The position numbers and the translations under genes were made by a program. Of a stretch of DNA of 13,886 nt, positions 7,334 through 13,433 are shown one piece after another. This DNA comes from Alphaproteobacteria bacterium (GTDB lineage Bacteria > Pseudomonadota > Alphaproteobacteria > UBA828). The notes under the pieces are model-generated. The model saw nothing but the letters and a program-made list of their open reading frames with translations, did not search any database and had not been told where the DNA came from. The stretch lies in contig JAUVWK010000031.1 of NCBI GenBank assembly GCA_030604165.1, positions 1-13,886 of the forward strand, given 5' to 3'. Numbering within the stretch: position 1 is the stretch's first letter; each line of letters starts with the position of its first letter.

Positions 7334-8743
7334 TTAATCGAGCATGAAGCCAACCGGACCGGCCAAGCGCACATCTTCCTCGTCAGAAGAGGATGCGGCG
7401 TCGCGGTCGGGCGAGGCTTCGCCATAGGTGCGCCCACGCAGCAGGCGGTCGGCGTCGGTCGGCGGGATCAACCCGTCGGTCGGCAAGGCGAGCTGTCTGG
7501 CCGACACCGGACGCACGATGTAGGGCGTGATGATGATCACCAGCTCGCTCTCGTTCTGGCGATAGGTATCCGAACGGAAGAGCTGGCCGAGCACCGGCAG
7601 GTCGCCGAGGCCAGGGAGCTTGGAGATGTTCTGATTCACGTTGTTCTTCAGCAGCCCGGCGATGGCGAGGCTTTGGCCGCTACCCAGCTCGACCGTGGTA
7701 TCGGCGCGCCGCGTGGTCAGGGCCGGGATCGCGAAACCGTTGATGTTGATGGAGCCGGCCATGGTCAGCTCGCTTACCTCGGGGTTGACCCGTAGGCTGA
7801 TGCGACCCCCCTCGAGAATCACGGGCGTGAACACGAGCTGCACGCCGAATTTCTTGAATTCGATGGTGACCGAGCCGTTTTCCTGGGGCACCGGGATCGG
7901 GAACTCGCCGCCGGCCAGGAAACTGCCTGATTCGCCGGACACCGCCGTCAGGTTCGGTTCGGCCAAGATCGACAGGACGCCTTCGTCGGCGAGTGCATCG
8001 ATCAGCCCATTGACGTCATAATTGCCGTTGCTGGCGCCGCCGAAGATGCTGTTGGAGCCGCCGCTGCGGGTGAGAAAGCTGCCCGCGGCCATGACCGGAT
8101 TGCCGGTGGCCAGGCCGAAGATGAAGCTGCCGCTGGAAAACACCGCATCCCAGTTGAAGCCGAGCTTCTTGACCGCGCTACGGGACACTTCGGCGATGCG
8201 CACGCGCAAGTCGACCTGATTGGGGGCATTGACACGCATCTGGTTGATCACGCCGTTCTTTTCCGTGGCGAACCGGGCCACGAGCTGGCGCAAATCCTCG
8301 GCCGCGGAGGCGGAGCCGACGGTGCCGGTCAAGAGCAGGGTACCGTTGACCGATTCGACGTCGACGACCGCGTTGGGCACCACCTTTTGCATGGCCTCGC
8401 GCAGCGCGGTGAGATTGTGACGCACCGTAATGCGAAGGTCCGCCAGGATATTGTCGCCGTCGTCCACGGCATACATCGTGGTCTGGCCAGGACGCTTGGC
8501 GTAGACGTAGATGAGCATCGGCGACTTGAGCTGGACGTCCGCGATCTCGGGATCGGCGAGAAACACGGTGCTGGTCGGGCGGTCCAGGCGTACCAGCTGG
8601 CCCTTGTGGACCTCCAGATCGAGCGCCGTGCCTTCGGTCTCGACGATCTCGACCGCGTGGGCCGTGACGCTCAGCCCGAGCGCGATGAACGTCGCGAGCG
8701 CCAAGAGTAGGAGGGTTCGGTATATCGGGTTGCCAATGGTCAT
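7334..8743 (-). CDS. cpaC: Tad pilus outer-membrane secretin CpaC (RcpA)
   Basis: A 469-residue secretin forming the outer-membrane channel for the Flp pilus. A Sec signal peptide covers residues 1-30 with a likely cleavage after TAHA. A pilus-assembly N-domain (about 38-108) is followed by a BON-like domain (about 110-172, VNGTLLLTGTVGSASAAEDL). The secretin core (about 245-412) contains FPIPVPQENGSVTIEFKKFG, the LPGLGDLPVLGQLFRS motif (376-391) and ITPYIVRP near the end. A C-terminal tail of about 55 residues, Asp/Ser-rich (ASSSDEEDVRL), may bind the lipoprotein, which is inference. Start ATG 8743 has AAGGA 9 nt upstream. The gap to cpaB is 26 nt, and the stop abuts the cpaD start region. 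Confidence 0.95.
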   Translation of the reverse strand: MTIGNPIYRTLLLLALATFIALGLSVTAHAVEIVETEGTALDLEVHKGQLVRLDRPTSTVFLADPEIADVQLKSPMLIYVYAKRPGQTTMYAVDDGDNILADLRITVRHNLTALREAMQKVVPNAVVDVESVNGTLLLTGTVGSASAAEDLRQLVARFATEKNGVINQMRVNAPNQVDLRVRIAEVSRSAVKKLGFNWDAVFSSGSFIFGLATGNPVMAAGSFLTRSGGSNSIFGGASNGNYDVNGLIDALADEGVLSILAEPNLTAVSGESGSFLAGGEFPIPVPQENGSVTIEFKKFGVQLVFTPVILEGGRISLRVNPEVSELTMAGSININGFAIPALTTRRADTTVELGSGQSLAIAGLLKNNVNQNISKLPGLGDLPVLGQLFRSDTYRQNESELVIIITPYIVRPVSARQLALPTDGLIPPTDADRLLRGRTYGEASPDRDAASSSDEEDVRLAGPVGFMLD

Positions 8744-8769
8744 GGGACAGGTTCCTTTGGCGGTGCGGT

Positions 8770-9663
8770 CTATTCGGCGGCGCTTGGGGTGGCCGAGACG
8801 CCGGATTTGGAGAAGGTCAACACGTGCGATTCGGAGCCACGCACCACGTGGACCGAACGCTGGGTCTTCTGCTTTACGATCTTGGGCGGGTTCAGAACCG
8901 CGCTCAGTTCGTTGTCGAGCGTGAAGCTCGGGCTTTCGGCCGCGCTCCGCGTTTCGTCGCCGGCGTTCCTCAGGCTACGCAGGCTGAGCGAGACCCGGCC
9001 GATCTCGGTGGCCATGGAAATCATCTCGGCCTGTTTCGCGGTAACCTCGAGGGTCGCCGTCTTGGCCAAGCCGGGCTTGTCTTCCGGATGGTCGGTGCGT
9101 TGATCGACGGCCAGAATGCGAATGTTCTTGAGCACCGTTTCGCTGGCGCGGCGCGCCAATCCCTCGTCGCCGTCGCGGCGGCTGAAGGTATGGGTGAGAA
9201 TCACGTCGACCCGATCGCCCGGAAAGATCAAGCCGGCGATGCCGGAAGCCGCGTTGACCGGCACCGAGACGGCGCGCATGTCGGACTCGAGCATCGCCGC
9301 CAGAAAGCCGCGTTCGCCGGCCTTGACCACGCGCTCTTCCGTGACCGGCTGGCCCGGCGCGATGCCCTTGCGCACCACGGAGCCGGCGAAACCTTCGGCG
9401 CTGACCTCGCCTTTGATCACGTAGCTCGACGCCAGGCTTTCATCGGGCCAGGCCTGCCAGCGCATATCGCTGGGTTCGAGCATCAAGCCGGCCGGCAGGT
9501 TGTGTTTTGCCACCAGCACATGCGGCAACGGGTCGGTCTGCGCGGCCGCGGCAACGGCGACGGCCGGAGCGCGTTGGGCATTGAGCCAGCCGCGCGTGAA
9601 GTAGGCCGTAACGACCGCCGCGACGAGGGCGAAAACCAGGAGTCCAATGGTGCGGATATTCAT
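8770..9663 (-). CDS. cpaB: Tad pilus periplasmic protein CpaB (RcpC)
   Basis: A 297-residue protein of the CpaB/RcpC family, which works with the CpaC secretin. One N-terminal membrane segment (residues 5-22) would anchor it in the inner membrane or act as an uncleaved signal. A SAF domain follows (about 47-112, LPHVLVAKHNLPAGLMLEPS to GIAPGQPVTEERV). The conserved RcpC region continues with MRAVSVPVNAASGIAGLIFP and GDRVDVILTHTF (about 129-160), then NIRILAVDQ and a LEVTAKQAEMISMATEIGRV segment. Start ATG 9663 has a GGAGA 7 nt upstream. It lies 25 nt after cpaA, consistent with cotranscription. Domain order and length are typical. Confidence 0.94.
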   Translation of the reverse strand: MNIRTIGLLVFALVAAVVTAYFTRGWLNAQRAPAVAVAAAAQTDPLPHVLVAKHNLPAGLMLEPSDMRWQAWPDESLASSYVIKGEVSAEGFAGSVVRKGIAPGQPVTEERVVKAGERGFLAAMLESDMRAVSVPVNAASGIAGLIFPGDRVDVILTHTFSRRDGDEGLARRASETVLKNIRILAVDQRTDHPEDKPGLAKTATLEVTAKQAEMISMATEIGRVSLSLRSLRNAGDETRSAAESPSFTLDNELSAVLNPPKIVKQKTQRSVHVVRGSESHVLTFSKSGVSATPSAAE

Positions 9664-9688
9664 CGTTTTCTCTCCGCGCTCGGGTGAT

Positions 9689-10207
9689 TCACTTGATCAG
9701 CAACATCACAGCCACGTAGAGGCCGCCCACGGCGATGGCGACGCCGTAGGGCAGGGGCTGTGTTTTCGGTAAGGTGCGAGTCTCGCCGGCAGCCAGGCGA
9801 CTGACGCTCGCCAGCGTATGGTGCCGTGTCTCGGTCAGGCGAAGCCGGGCCAGAAGAGCCAGTGCCAGCACGCCGCCCGTGATTGCCGTGACCGCCAGAT
9901 AGGGCACGGCGAGCACCGGCCCGGCCCAAAGGGCGCAGGCGCCGAGCAGCTTGACGTCGCCGCCGCCGACAATGCGAAAGACGAACAGAGCGGCGCTGAG
10001 CGCAAACAGGATGGCGCCGACCGCGAGGCCGCCGAGCCAATCCACGCCATGCGGGCTGGCGCCGACATGGACGACATAGAGCAGCGCGATCGCCGCGCAA
10101 AGCCAGTTGGGGATGAGATAATGGCGGACATCGCTCACCGACGCCCAAATCAGGAGCGCGATGAAGGCCGCAATCGCGATGGGATCAATCGCTGCTGGAA
10201 ACCACAT
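9689..10207 (-). CDS. cpaA: Prepilin peptidase CpaA (TadV)
   Basis: A 172-residue integral-membrane aspartic protease of the A24 prepilin peptidase family. It should cleave the leaders of Flp and the TadE/F-type minor pilins. Both catalytic aspartates are present: Asp26 in SDVRHYLIPN and Asp84 in the GGGDVK motif (GxGD type). It is short, as TadV/CpaA enzymes are, and lacks the N-terminal methylase domain of PilD. ATG 10207 is preferred, with AAGG 8 nt upstream. An in-frame GTG at 10228 adds seven residues (MNGKADI) but has only a weak ribosome site. It is separated from flp by about 190 nt of structured non-coding DNA, so it may be expressed at a different level from the pilin. Confidence 0.93.
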   Translation of the reverse strand: MWFPAAIDPIAIAAFIALLIWASVSDVRHYLIPNWLCAAIALLYVVHVGASPHGVDWLGGLAVGAILFALSAALFVFRIVGGGDVKLLGACALWAGPVLAVPYLAVTAITGGVLALALLARLRLTETRHHTLASVSRLAAGETRTLPKTQPLPYGVAIAVGGLYVAVMLLIK

Positions 10208-10293
10208 GATGTCTGCCTTGCCATTCACACGCTGTTGAAATTCTCTGGTTCGAAATCTGCTAAACGAATGCTCTCGTTAGGCTTGGGTAGGAG

Positions 10294-10358
10294 ACCGGAC
10301 GGACGCTTTTTTTTGGGCGGAATAATTGCCGTTTATTGCTTTTGTCGTGCCGTCCGGT
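10294..10358. repeat. 9-bp inverted repeat with 47-nt spacer in the flp-cpaA gap
   Basis: ACCGGACGG (10294-10302) and CCGTCCGGT (10350-10358) are perfect inverted copies. The 47-nt spacer is A+T-rich and includes a run of eight T on the + strand (10307-10314). No other gene lies in the 190-nt gap between flp and cpaA. Together with the hairpin at 10368-10390 this makes the leader of the cpaA message strongly structured. No T tract follows either arm on the - strand, so simple termination is not supported. Confidence 0.4.
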
Positions 10359-10367
10359 TTCCCGTTC

Positions 10368-10390
10368 CGACTGGCGATATACGCCTGTCG
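10368..10390 (-). other. RNA hairpin just after the flp stop codon
   Basis: On the - strand, seven nt after the flp TAA, sits a hairpin with eight base pairs interrupted by one A-A mismatch: arms CGACAGGCG and CGCCAGTCG around a TATAT loop. There is no T tract after it, so it is not a classical terminator. By analogy with 3' stabilising hairpins of abundant pilin mRNAs, it could protect the flp message or partly block read-through into cpaA. That role is inference. Confidence 0.4.
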
Positions 10391-10397
10391 TGGCGAC

Positions 10398-10622
10398 TTA
10401 GCCGGTGGTGGTGGTGTCGGTATCGGTGGAGCTTCCGGTATCGACGCCCTCTAGCGTCGAGCCGACGTCCTCGAACATGGTGTTCAGGGCGCCGCCGAGC
10501 GCGGTGGCGCCGCCGATAATGGCAACACCGATCAAGGCGGCGATTAGGCCATACTCGATGGCGGTCGCGCCCGATCGATTCTTAGAGAGTCTGCGAAGAG
10601 TCCTCAGGAGCATGATGACCAT
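10398..10622 (-). CDS. flp: Flp-type major pilin
   Basis: A 74-residue Flp prepilin, the structural subunit of the Tad pilus. A basic leader (residues 1-18, ending KNRSG) precedes the processing site G18|A19-T-A-I-E-Y, with Glu at +5 and Tyr at +6 of the mature protein, the Flp hallmark. A single hydrophobic helix follows (about 22-46). The mature pilin would be 56 residues. The C-terminus ends in a tail of Thr, Ser, Asp and Gly (VDTGSSTDTDTTTTG), more acidic and Thr-rich than in most Flp pilins I know; it could be a glycosylation target, which is speculation. ATG 10622 is chosen because AGGA lies 7 nt upstream; ATG 10613 is also in frame. It heads the pilus operon, as pilA does in Caulobacter. 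Confidence 0.95.
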   Translation of the reverse strand: MVIMLLRTLRRLSKNRSGATAIEYGLIAALIGVAIIGGATALGGALNTMFEDVGSTLEGVDTGSSTDTDTTTTG

Positions 10623-10829
10623 GGGTTCGTCCTATCGGTCGTTGCGGTTACCGGCCGGTTGGTCCGGTTCGTCTCGATATGGGTGGACTCTACTTTTGCT
10701 CCTTCGTGGCGCTACATCTCCTGGGAAAGGTTAGGTGACTTAGGCGGAGTACCTCAAAGGTGGAGAGGGGCGCGGGCGAGACGCGCCGACGCCTCGAAAT
10801 ATTGCCGGCGCGGTCTAGGCAAAGGGGTG

Positions 10830-10848
10830 AAAACGCCCGGTATCCGGG
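10830..10848 (-). terminator. Weak candidate intrinsic terminator
   Basis: Read on the - strand: a 5-bp GC stem, CCCGG-ATA-CCGGG, then CG and a run of four T. The stem is short and the T run minimal, so this is a weak candidate. It would stop read-through from the tadG-tadE block before flp, which starts about 210 nt further on. Confidence 0.22.
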
Positions 10849-10882
10849 GCTTTCGTGGGGTTTTCGGAGGCTCGCCGACCCA

Positions 10883-10953
10883 CGGACAGGGCCCACGATG
10901 AGCCCCTGGCGCTTAACCATAAGATCGGATCGAGCCCGGAAGGGCCCTGTTCG
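10883..10953 (+). repeat. 12-bp long-range stem in the tadE-flp spacer
   Basis: ACAGGGCCC (10886-10894) and GGGCCCTGT (10942-10950) are perfect inverted copies. In a + strand RNA the stem extends to 12 pairs (10883-10894 with 10942-10953) with one G-U wobble; in a - strand RNA that position is an A-C mismatch. The 47-nt loop contains TTAACCAT, the CtrA half-site-like octamer. Function is unknown. Confidence 0.35.
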
Positions 10954-10980
10954 GCCGCCATGGCGGGCCCGCGTGCAAGC

Positions 10981-11147
10981 CGCGAATTCATACCAAGGGA
11001 TAGGTTGGCGCGAGCCCTGCCACGTTCGGGGAGCTGCTTACCACCACACTGGAGAAAGGGGAGTGGGCTGGAGCCGTTCGGATCGAAACCACACTTATTG
11101 TGATGATTCCAAATTCGATCACGCGAATTTCGGATCCAAAGGGATAC
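10981..11147. repeat. Imperfect direct repeat pair in the tadE-flp spacer
   Basis: Two copies lie in the same orientation: 10981-11003 and 11122-11147. Both begin CGCGAATT and end AAGGGATA, with a middle of six bases in the first (CATACC) and nine in the second (TCGGATCCA). The second copy overlaps the 20-bp inverted repeat at 11111-11130. The pair could be duplicated operator sites or the trace of an old local duplication. Confidence 0.4.
11111..11130. promoter_or_regulatory. 20-bp inverted repeat, candidate operator
   Basis: AAATTCG and CGAATTT are perfect 7-bp inverted arms around the six bases ATCACG. The size and the A+T-rich outer arms resemble binding sites of dimeric regulators. I cannot match it to a named regulator. 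It lies about 490 nt upstream of flp and some 40 nt after the tadE stop. Confidence 0.35.
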
Positions 11148-11167
11148 TAGTGGATTCCATCCACTAG
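11147..11167 (-). terminator. Hairpin after the tadE stop, possible terminator
   Basis: Four nt after the tadE TGA, the - strand forms a perfect 9-bp stem, CTAGTGGAT and ATCCACTAG, around a GGA loop. The following bases are TATCCCTTT, only partly T-rich. It may terminate the tadG-tadE transcript or protect its 3' end. The perfect stem is seen directly; the role is inferred. Confidence 0.45.
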
Positions 11168-11171
11168 GCGG

Positions 11172-11597
11172 TCAAAAGATCTCCATGGTGGAGGCACCCT
11201 CGAGCTGAATCGGCTCAAGGGCCAGGAAGTTGGCCAGGAAGAAATCATAGCGATAGCCGACCGTGACCGAGACCAGGCTGCCGGACCAGTTGTTCGGGCT
11301 CCAATTCACCGCCACCGAGAGATCTTCCGGGTCCATTCCGGCGGTGCGGCTGTTCACGTAGTCGGCGATATCGGTCGCGGTGGCCGGGACGTCGGCGTCG
11401 GCGCCGCGCACGATCGCGTAGCGAACCGCCTCGGCCGCCGCGTGCTCGACGCTCGAGGCCATCCACATCATGCGGCCGAAGTCGATGATGCCGAACAGGG
11501 CCACGATCAGGAGCGGCGCGACCAAGGCGAACTCGACCGCCGTCCCGCCGCGGCGGTCCGGAAGCAAGGGGAGGCGTTGTAGAAATTCGCGCACCAT
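11172..11597 (-). CDS. tadE: TadE-type pseudopilin
   Basis: A 141-residue TadE-family minor pilin, needed for Tad pilus biogenesis in homologous systems. A basic leader ends in RRG|GTAVEF, a prepilin-peptidase site with Glu22 at +5 of the mature protein (cleavage after Gly17). The hydrophobic helix (about 23-46) runs into the family-typical FGRMMWMASSVEHAAAEAVR segment. A short C-terminal domain of mixed beta character follows. CpaA encoded in this window is the likely processing enzyme. Start ATG 11597 has GGGAG about 10 nt upstream. It is 22 nt downstream of the preceding TadE/F-like gene, so the two are probably cotranscribed. The block's end is marked by a 9-bp hairpin just after the stop. 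Confidence 0.9.
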   Translation of the reverse strand: MVREFLQRLPLLPDRRGGTAVEFALVAPLLIVALFGIIDFGRMMWMASSVEHAAAEAVRYAIVRGADADVPATATDIADYVNSRTAGMDPEDLSVAVNWSPNNWSGSLVSVTVGYRYDFFLANFLALEPIQLEGASTMEIF

Positions 11598-11619
11598 GTC
11601 TCGATTGCTCCCGCGGTTG

Positions 11620-12159
11620 CTAGCGCACGCGCATCGTGCTGGTCGAGGTCACCGAGACCGGCGACGAGACGCCCGGATAGGTGAAGTACATCTCCACTTC
11701 ATCCTGCGCCGTGACTTCGACGAAAAGCGGCGCATAGTTGCCGTCCGCGCAGGAAATCGTGCAAACCACCTCGCCTTCGCCGGCGCAGCTGCAATATGAC
11801 CGCGCCGTGATATCGATCAGTCCGTCCGCGTCCGCCGCGTCCGCGCGGGCCGCCTGGACCATGCCGTCTGTGTCGTAGGCGGAGGTTTGGCTTTGCACCC
11901 CATATTGCACACCGGCGCGCGCCACTTGGGTCAGTTGAGCTTTCTCGAGGCCAATGCGGCCGAAATCCACCGCGCCGAGGGCGAGCAGCACCAGCACCGT
12001 CGTCAGGACCGCAAACTCGATGGCGGCGGCGCCTCTCGTGCAGCGCCGGAGCTCGCGGATAGCCGTTAGCCCGAAACGCAAATCGCGCCGACTGTGGCGC
12101 AGCGGACCGGCGGCCTGTCGCGCCGTTCGGCTGGGGCGAGGAAGCGCTGTGCCGGGCAT
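11620..12159 (-). CDS. TadE/TadF-like pseudopilin with long basic leader
   Basis: A 179-residue second TadE-domain protein, placed where TadF would be. The N-terminus is an unusually long, Arg-rich leader of about 43 residues ending in TRG|AAAIEF, with Glu48 at +5 of the mature protein. The hydrophobic helix continues to about residue 65 and is followed by DFGRIGLEKAQLTQVARAGV. The C-terminal domain has four clustered cysteines (123, 125, 133, 137; YCSC and VVCTISC), seen in other alphaproteobacterial TadE-like proteins and possibly disulfide-bonded. ATG 12159 has GGAG 8 nt upstream. ATG 12165, overlapping the tadG stop (TGATG), would add two residues but sits only 2 nt from that site. The frame is open much further upstream, but that part is antisense to tadG-coding DNA. 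Confidence 0.87.
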   Translation of the reverse strand: MPGTALPRPSRTARQAAGPLRHSRRDLRFGLTAIRELRRCTRGAAAIEFAVLTTVLVLLALGAVDFGRIGLEKAQLTQVARAGVQYGVQSQTSAYDTDGMVQAARADAADADGLIDITARSYCSCAGEGEVVCTISCADGNYAPLFVEVTAQDEVEMYFTYPGVSSPVSVTSTSTMRVR

Positions 12160-12164
12160 GGTCA

Positions 12165-13433
12165 TCACTCCACGAGCACCGCCGAGATCAACAGCGGGTT
12201 GACCACCGCGGGCGTCCCGTCGAGGTTGCTCAGGTTGCTGTCTCCGGTGAACTTGACCTGGCGGGCCACCAACATGGTGGCGTTGCCGCTGGTCGTCGCG
12301 CCGCCCGCGAAGTTGATCTCCTGGTTCGGGAAATAGAGGATTCCCTCGAGTTCCATCGTCGCGCCGCCGGTGACATGGTGGGTGATATTCGAGGGCGCGT
12401 CCTGATCCTGATAGAAGAGGATGCCGTCGCCATTGGCGAAATAGCCGTCCGTAGGGGCGCTGAGCGAGACCTCCGCGCCGCCTTCGAAATTGATGCGGGC
12501 GCCGGAGCCGGCGTCCTCGGTGATGAAGAAGGTCACGTCGGTGCCGCTGGCGCTGCTGTTGCCGGCCACCTTGAAGCCGCCGCCGTCGATGACATAGAGC
12601 CCGGGGGAGAAGGTGACGTTGCCGCCGGATACCACTTCGATGCCGCCGCAATAGACACCGGGACTCAAGGTCGTGACGTCGCCGTTGCCGATGCGAACCT
12701 TAGCGTTGTGGTCGCAGGGTCCGACGCTCGGCTCTTCGAGCGTGGCAAATGGGTCGTCGACCGGGTTGGCGCCCTCGACCGCGCCTTCGCTGGTTTCGAT
12801 GCAGTCGCCGCTCATGCCACCGACCACCATGACCTTGGTGGCGGTGAGGCAGGAGTTGCGGCCGCTCTCGGTCAGCGCCCCGTCGTCGCTGGAGTTGACG
12901 CCCACCGCGCAGGCCAACGTAACCTCGGCCCCGCCTGATACCATGATGGCACCGGACGCCGTCGGATCCAGGGCCGAGACGCAGGTTTCGATGTCGCGGA
13001 CCATCGCCACGGCGTGCGCGCTGATGGTGAACGGCTCAGCGACGAACAGGCCGGAGAAAAGGGTCGGCGCCGCCCGCTCCATTACCACTTCGACAGCGTC
13101 GGCATTGCCGGCAAAGGCGCCATAAAGCGGCGGCTGATTGATCTGCAGCACGTCGCCGGTGCTCGGATCGTAGCCATTGGCCGTCGCGGTCAGCGCGACG
13201 GCGTCGTACATTTCGTCACCGTTTCCCGTGCGCTGCATTTCCAAGGCCGCGGCCAAGGCGCCGGAATCGACGACGGTTTGCACGATCCGTTTGTTGGCGT
13301 ACCAGACGTTCCCGTCGACGGCCAGGCCGACGAAACCGAGCAGCAAGGGAAGCGAGATCGCGGTCAGCAGCAGAACAGCGCCAGAGCGGTCCCCGCCGAG
13401 CCGCGAAAGAAAATGAGGTAGACGAATTTTCAT
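12165..13433 (-). CDS. tadG: TadG-like pilus-associated protein
   Basis: A 422-residue protein with a TadG-type N-terminus: a basic start, DRSG at 15-18, one hydrophobic helix (19-39) and DGNVWYANKRIVQTVVDSGA. The residue at +5 after Gly18 is Leu, not Glu, so it is probably anchored rather than processed as a pilin. From about residue 150 on it is Gly-rich, beta-helix-like sequence with recurring SGGAEVTL, SGGNVTF, EGGAEVSL and GGATMEL units. Six cysteines lie within it (151, 175, 195, 211, 240, 262). No DxSxS metal site of a von Willebrand A domain is visible, unlike some TadG proteins. An upstream ATG at 13508 is in frame but adds 25 residues unlike the family. ATG 13433 is chosen on homology; its AGGA is only 2 nt away, so the ribosome site is poor. 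It heads the tadG-tadE block. Confidence 0.88.
   Translation of the reverse strand: MKIRLPHFLSRLGGDRSGAVLLLTAISLPLLLGFVGLAVDGNVWYANKRIVQTVVDSGALAAALEMQRTGNGDEMYDAVALTATANGYDPSTGDVLQINQPPLYGAFAGNADAVEVVMERAAPTLFSGLFVAEPFTISAHAVAMVRDIETCVSALDPTASGAIMVSGGAEVTLACAVGVNSSDDGALTESGRNSCLTATKVMVVGGMSGDCIETSEGAVEGANPVDDPFATLEEPSVGPCDHNAKVRIGNGDVTTLSPGVYCGGIEVVSGGNVTFSPGLYVIDGGGFKVAGNSSASGTDVTFFITEDAGSGARINFEGGAEVSLSAPTDGYFANGDGILFYQDQDAPSNITHHVTGGATMELEGILYFPNQEINFAGGATTSGNATMLVARQVKFTGDSNLSNLDGTPAVVNPLLISAVLVE

Larger units (their letters stand above)
10623..11171. other. Structured non-coding spacer between tadE and flp
   Basis: This stretch holds no gene I can support. The open frames here (for example + 10760-11167 and - 10690-10920) have no recognisable protein features. 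It must carry the flp promoter on the - strand, but I cannot choose a convincing one. The best match is TTGAGG (10753-10758) with TAACCT 18 nt downstream (10729-10734), both weak. It contains several repeats listed separately, a 12-bp palindrome CCGCCATGGCGG at 10955-10966, and TTAACCAT at 10913-10920, which matches one half of the CtrA recognition sequence without the second TTAA half. Confidence 0.6.

Noticed and set aside
10690..10920. 76-codon open frame on the - strand before flp
   Set aside because: No recognisable protein features; it lies over the likely flp promoter region.
11100..11122. GTGAT ... ATCAC, a possible CRP/FNR-type site
   Set aside because: The spacing is 13 nt, wider than the 6-8 nt those regulators need.
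11132..11151. GGATCC and ACTAGT close together, resembling a cloning polylinker
   Set aside because: The bases between and around them do not match a polylinker, and ACTAGT is part of the natural hairpin at 11147-11167.
10760..11167. 135-codon open frame on the + strand in the tadE-flp spacer
   Set aside because: No hydrophobic core, motif or family resemblance, biased composition expected of G+C-rich non-coding DNA, and no good ribosome site seen.
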